Source: Bacteroidales bacterium Bact_23 (GTDB lineage: Bacteria > Bacteroidota > Bacteroidia > Bacteroidales > Lentimicrobiaceae). Taken from it: a stretch of 9,376 bases of DNA. The position numbers and the translations under genes were made by a program. The notes under the pieces were generated by a model. That model was not told where the DNA came from. It did not search any database and saw only the letters and a list, made by a program, of their open reading frames with translations. Position 1 is the first letter of the stretch. Each line of letters opens with the position of its first letter. Where the stretch lies: the NCBI GenBank assembly GCA_001603685.1, contig LUZO01000317.1, forward strand, positions 1 through 9,376, written 5' to 3'. This document shows positions 6,511 through 9,376 of the stretch, in pieces.

Positions 6511-7854
6511 TCAAATCAGGCGCTCAAGCAGCCGGTGTTTCCATTCCGGAAACGGATCAATAAAGTCAGAACCTGCATTTTTGTGATAGATGAGGGAAAA
6601 GTGCATGTCAGGGTCGGGCGGCAGGTACCTGTAACTGCTTTTGTACTGTTCGCGCCCGGTTTCGCGGATAGAGGCAATGATGGTTTCCACTTTTGCAAAC
6701 TGCCTTTCGGGTTTTCCGGCATTTTTGCTGAACGACCACAGATATGTGGCGTGGCTGTTGAGCAGCTCCCAGCAGAAGTGGTTCATGGTTGCTCCTTCGG
6801 TGAAAAAGACAAACCCGAAATCCGGTTTCAGAGTAAAACGGATTTTCTGCGCGGGAGATTGTAACTTTCCTGCCAGATACTCAATCTGTTTCCGGTTTCG
6901 CAACTCCTTCCCGCCCAGTGCTGCCATCAGAATATCCATTTCGGAAGAGCTTAGCGCATTTCCCTTCCGGTCATCACCGGTATAAAGCTCCATAAACTCA
7001 TCGGCCGTAAAAAGCGATTTATCGGTCTGATGGGGCTGCTTTCTGATAAACTGCAAAACCTGCGCTCTTTTCACCCCTTCAATCATCGTTTCGTTGATGG
7101 CGGCAATCTGGGGCGAAGTGGCTTCAATCCTGCTGATGACGCCATCTTCCAGGTGAATTGCCGCTTTTACCTCAAACCTCTTCCGTCCGCCGAACATCTT
7201 GTAAAAGAAGGACTTAATCAAATCGAACTCGGGCAGGATGTAGCTGTTTTCAATGGTAATGGACAAGGGGTCCGGGCTCCAGCGAAATTTCTTTATCACC
7301 CTGACGCAACCGGTGTCGAAAACAGCGTCGGTGAAGGCGTGGCTGAAGGATTCATAGACCGTTTCGCGGATGGATTCCTTACTTTCCGGTGCCGGGGTTT
7401 CCATCTGAATGTCGTCGTCAATGACGATGGTTTCATACGCTTCGTGAACTTCCAGGCTGCCGATTTCAGGAAAGTCGGAATCATCATCCCAATCGTCATC
7501 TGTTTCAGTGGCAATTATGCCCAGAATCATCCGCGTCTGATAAAATGCCAGCTGACTCTCCAGCTTTTTCCAGTTAAGCATTTCGAATTGAACCCATTTC
7601 ACGGGCCGGCGGATTTTCTGGTTCTCAAATCCGGAGATATCCGCAGCATTGTAATCCAGTACTCGTAAGGTAACGGCGCCGTTGCCGGGATTATAGGAGA
7701 CAATTTCGGCAAGCCAGTAGAACTCTTTCCCCGGCCTGAATCGCATGATAGCAGGATCGAGCGTAGTGTTGCCCAGCGGCAGACTCTCATCCGGCGACAG
7801 AAAAATGGAGCCGCCGGCGATGCGGATAATTCGTTGGTTGTCCGGAGTGTTCAT
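6511..7854 (-). CDS. Protein of unknown function, downstream of cysS
   Basis: I do not recognise this 447-residue protein. It has no signal peptide or membrane segment and is probably cytoplasmic. From the ATG at 7854, residues about 10-95 look beta-rich (RIIRIAGGS, EFYWLAEIVSYN, AVTLRVLDYN), followed by a helix and a highly acidic stretch around 118-131 (ETDDDWDDDSDFPE). Residues about 160-290 form a second region with FRWSPDPLSITIEN and ATSPQIAAINE. Residues 339-378 are an aromatic-rich core (DFGFVFFTEG, FCWELLNSHATYLWSF), and the protein ends in basic and aromatic residues. An in-frame GTG at 7860 would add two residues; I prefer the ATG. It follows cysS on the same strand after about 50 bases, so co-transcription is plausible, but a -7 box overlaps its start (7860-7867). 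Coding is supported by length, balanced composition and lack of an equally good frame on the opposite strand. There is no zinc-cysteine cluster or Walker motif. Confidence 0.8.
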   Translation of the reverse strand: MNTPDNQRIIRIAGGSIFLSPDESLPLGNTTLDPAIMRFRPGKEFYWLAEIVSYNPGNGAVTLRVLDYNAADISGFENQKIRRPVKWVQFEMLNWKKLESQLAFYQTRMILGIIATETDDDWDDDSDFPEIGSLEVHEAYETIVIDDDIQMETPAPESKESIRETVYESFSHAFTDAVFDTGCVRVIKKFRWSPDPLSITIENSYILPEFDLIKSFFYKMFGGRKRFEVKAAIHLEDGVISRIEATSPQIAAINETMIEGVKRAQVLQFIRKQPHQTDKSLFTADEFMELYTGDDRKGNALSSSEMDILMAALGGKELRNRKQIEYLAGKLQSPAQKIRFTLKPDFGFVFFTEGATMNHFCWELLNSHATYLWSFSKNAGKPERQFAKVETIIASIRETGREQYKSSYRYLPPDPDMHFSLIYHKNAGSDFIDPFPEWKHRLLERLI

Positions 7855-7859
7855 ATTCA

Positions 7860-7867
7860 CAAAGATA
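7860..7867 (-). promoter_or_regulatory. -7 box overlapping the start of the unassigned gene
   Basis: On the minus strand TATCTTTG is an exact match to the Bacteroidota -7 consensus TAnnTTTG. It ends at 7860 and the ATG begins at 7854. A start of transcription 5-7 bases downstream would make the message leaderless or nearly so. No TTG is found at the -33 position, so a chance match is possible. Confidence 0.3.
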
Positions 7868-7906
7868 GGCAGTCCGGAATTAATATCAGCGCTTTTTTCC
7901 GGCGAT

Positions 7907-9376
7907 TTACTGCCGGCTCCACTCGGCGCCCTCTTTGGTATCTTTCACCTGAATGCCCAGGCGGCTCAGTTCATCCCTGATCTTATCGGCGGTGGCATAG
8001 TCTTTGGCCGATTTGGCATTTTTCCTCAGCTCCAGAATCAGTTTCATCAGCTCGTCAACCGTTTCACTGTCGGCGCCGGCAGCCTGGTCATCCTTCAGGC
8101 CAAGGATTTCGCCCAGGAAGGTGTCGAATGTTTCTCTGAGCATCTTCAGATCGCTTTCCGAAAGCGATTCCTTGCCATCGTTTACCGAGTTGATGATTTT
8201 TACGGTTTCGAAAAGGGTGGCAATCACCACCGGGCTGTTGAAATCGTCGTTCATGGCCCGGTAGCATTCCGCAGCCACGGAGGAGACATCCACCGTTGAG
8301 CTTGCGCCGGGTTTCAGCCTCTTAAGCAGGGCCCATGCGTTCATCAGCCTGTCGAGACCCTTTTCTGCAGCCTGCAGCGCTTCGTTCGAGAAATCGAGGG
8401 TGCTGCGGTAGTGCGCCTGAAGAATGAAAAACCGAATGGTCATGGGCCGGTAGGCCTGGGCCAGCGCCTTGTGGTTGCCGCTGAAGAACTCGTCGAGAGT
8501 GATGAAGTTGCCGAGCGACTTGCCCATCTTCTGGCCGTTGATGGTAATCATGTTGTTGTGCATCCAGTATTTCACCGGCTCGGTATCGTTGGCGGCCACA
8601 CTCTGGGCAATTTCCGATTCGTGGTGCGGGAACAGCAGGTCCATTCCTCCGCCATGGATGTCGAAGCGCTCGCCCAGATACCGGGCGCTCATTGCCGAAC
8701 ATTCAAGGTGCCAGCCCGGAAAACCGTCGCTCCAGGGCGAAGGCCAGCGCATGATGTGCTCGGGCTGGGCCTTTTTCCAAAGGGCAAAATCGAAGGGATT
8801 GTGCTTTTCATCCTGCCCTTCCAGCTCGCGGGTGTTGGCTATCAGGTCTTCGAGAACACGGCCGGAAAGCTTGCCGTAATGGTGTCTTTTGTTGTACTTT
8901 TCAACATCGAAGTAAATGGAGCCGTTGCTTTCGTATGCCATTCCCGACGCCAGAATCCGTTCGATCATGCCGGTCTGCTCGATGATATGGCCGGATGCAC
9001 GCGGCTCAATGCTTGGACTGAGCACATTGAGCTGTTCCATGTTCTTATGGTAACGATCGGTGTAAAACTGTACCACTTCCATGGGTTCAAGCTGCTCGAG
9101 GCGGGCCTTTTTGGCTATTTTATCCTCGCCCTCATCGGCGTCGTTTTCAAGGTGGCCGACATCGGTGATGTTTCTTACATACCTTACCTTATATCCGAGG
9201 TGTTTCAGATAACGGAAAACCAGATCGAAAGTAACCGCCGGGCGGGCATGACCTAGATGGGCATCGCCATAAACCGTGGGGCCGCATACATAAAGGCCAA
9301 CATGAGGCGGATTGATGGGCTCAAACTCCTCTTTCCTCCGGCTGAGGGTATTGTATAATAACAGCTTGTGTTCCAT
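7907..9376 (-). CDS. cysS: Cysteinyl-tRNA synthetase
   Basis: Class I synthetase that activates cysteine with ATP and charges tRNA-Cys in the cytoplasm. The ATG is the last codon of the window. The N-terminus MEHKLLLYNTLSRRKEEF is that expected for the family, so the gene is complete at 489 residues, slightly longer than the E. coli enzyme. The HIGH motif is HLGH (40-43) and the KMSKS motif is KMGKS (283-287), a variant common in Bacteroidota. The zinc site used to select cysteine is intact: C31, C226, H251 and E255 (WHLECSAM and FPHHESEIAQ). FDIHGGGMDLLFPHHE (238-253) is also diagnostic. Residues about 340-489 form the DALR/anticodon-binding part, ending DTKEGAEWSRQ. The gene ends about 50 bases before the unassigned gene on the same strand. 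Its promoter lies outside the window. Confidence 0.98.
   Translation of the reverse strand: MEHKLLLYNTLSRRKEEFEPINPPHVGLYVCGPTVYGDAHLGHARPAVTFDLVFRYLKHLGYKVRYVRNITDVGHLENDADEGEDKIAKKARLEQLEPMEVVQFYTDRYHKNMEQLNVLSPSIEPRASGHIIEQTGMIERILASGMAYESNGSIYFDVEKYNKRHHYGKLSGRVLEDLIANTRELEGQDEKHNPFDFALWKKAQPEHIMRWPSPWSDGFPGWHLECSAMSARYLGERFDIHGGGMDLLFPHHESEIAQSVAANDTEPVKYWMHNNMITINGQKMGKSLGNFITLDEFFSGNHKALAQAYRPMTIRFFILQAHYRSTLDFSNEALQAAEKGLDRLMNAWALLKRLKPGASSTVDVSSVAAECYRAMNDDFNSPVVIATLFETVKIINSVNDGKESLSESDLKMLRETFDTFLGEILGLKDDQAAGADSETVDELMKLILELRKNAKSAKDYATADKIRDELSRLGIQVKDTKEGAEWSRQ

Noticed and set aside
7030..7668. 212-codon open frame antisense to the unassigned gene
   Set aside because: The minus-strand frame is twice as long and reads as a normal globular protein; the plus-strand frame has Phe/Val/Gly/Asp bias typical of a shadow.
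7899..7916. CCGGC/GCCGG hairpin at the end of cysS as a terminator
   Set aside because: On the cysS strand it is followed by A residues rather than T, the stem is only 5 bp, and the next gene is close on the same strand.
8516..8530. KMGKS in place of KMSKS in cysteinyl-tRNA synthetase as a defect
   Set aside because: KMGKS is a frequent variant in this phylum, and the HLGH motif and zinc ligands are intact.
8411..9256. 281-codon open frame antisense to cysS
   Set aside because: cysS has all its catalytic motifs across this span; the antisense product is compositionally odd and matches nothing I know.
1..9376. Defence, toxin-antitoxin, mobile-element or CRISPR system
   Set aside because: Every long frame is accounted for by housekeeping or unassigned single genes; there are no spaced direct repeats, transposase or integrase motifs, terminal repeats or compositional breaks.

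Overview
The window looks like ordinary chromosomal backbone from a member of the Bacteroidota, probably a Bacteroidales-like environmental or gut anaerobe with roughly 50% GC. Four things support this. Starts are preceded by A-rich leaders rather than Shine-Dalgarno sequences (for example before 2932 and 5180). Promoter-like TAnnTTTG -7 boxes lie upstream of or at gene starts. There is a lipoprotein with an SC lipobox and a DGDGNIG motif, and the peptidase, RsmI and YdcF-like proteins have the form usual in this phylum. I see no tRNA, rRNA, CRISPR array, insertion sequence, phage gene or toxin/defence cassette. Ten protein genes fill almost the whole window.

Layout. (a) 3-2859, plus strand: a tight three-gene run of a proline/glutamate-rich protein of unknown function, a secreted zinc M28 aminopeptidase and the 16S rRNA methyltransferase RsmI, with gaps of only 11 and 5 bases. 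A hairpin spans the rsmI stop codon. (b) 2932-3396, plus strand: a stand-alone NUDIX hydrolase. (c) 3397-3547: a convergent intergenic region with several small inverted repeats, the longest a perfect 9-bp stem at 3463-3486. (d) 3548-4198, minus strand: elbB, a DJ-1/PfpI-family glyoxalase, driven by the best promoter in the window (4345-4376) through a roughly 140-base leader that can fold. (e) 4421-5101, plus strand: an SRAP (YedK/HMCES) abasic-site sensor, divergent from elbB. (f) 5180-6453, plus strand: a small lipoprotein and a membrane-anchored YdcF/SanA-type DUF218 protein, 20 bases apart. (g) 6511-9376, minus strand: cysS (cysteinyl-tRNA synthetase, whose start codon is the last codon of the window) followed by a ~447-residue protein I cannot assign.

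Functionally the set is housekeeping: translation (rsmI, cysS), metabolite or nucleotide clean-up (NUDIX, elbB), DNA-damage tolerance (SRAP) and cell-envelope proteins (M28, lipoprotein, DUF218). The genes do not form one pathway, and I found no convincing new multi-gene system. The points most worth following up are the structured elbB leader, the unassigned protein next to cysS with a promoter box on top of its start, the Pro/Glu-rich protein at the left edge and the inverted-repeat-rich convergent spacer.
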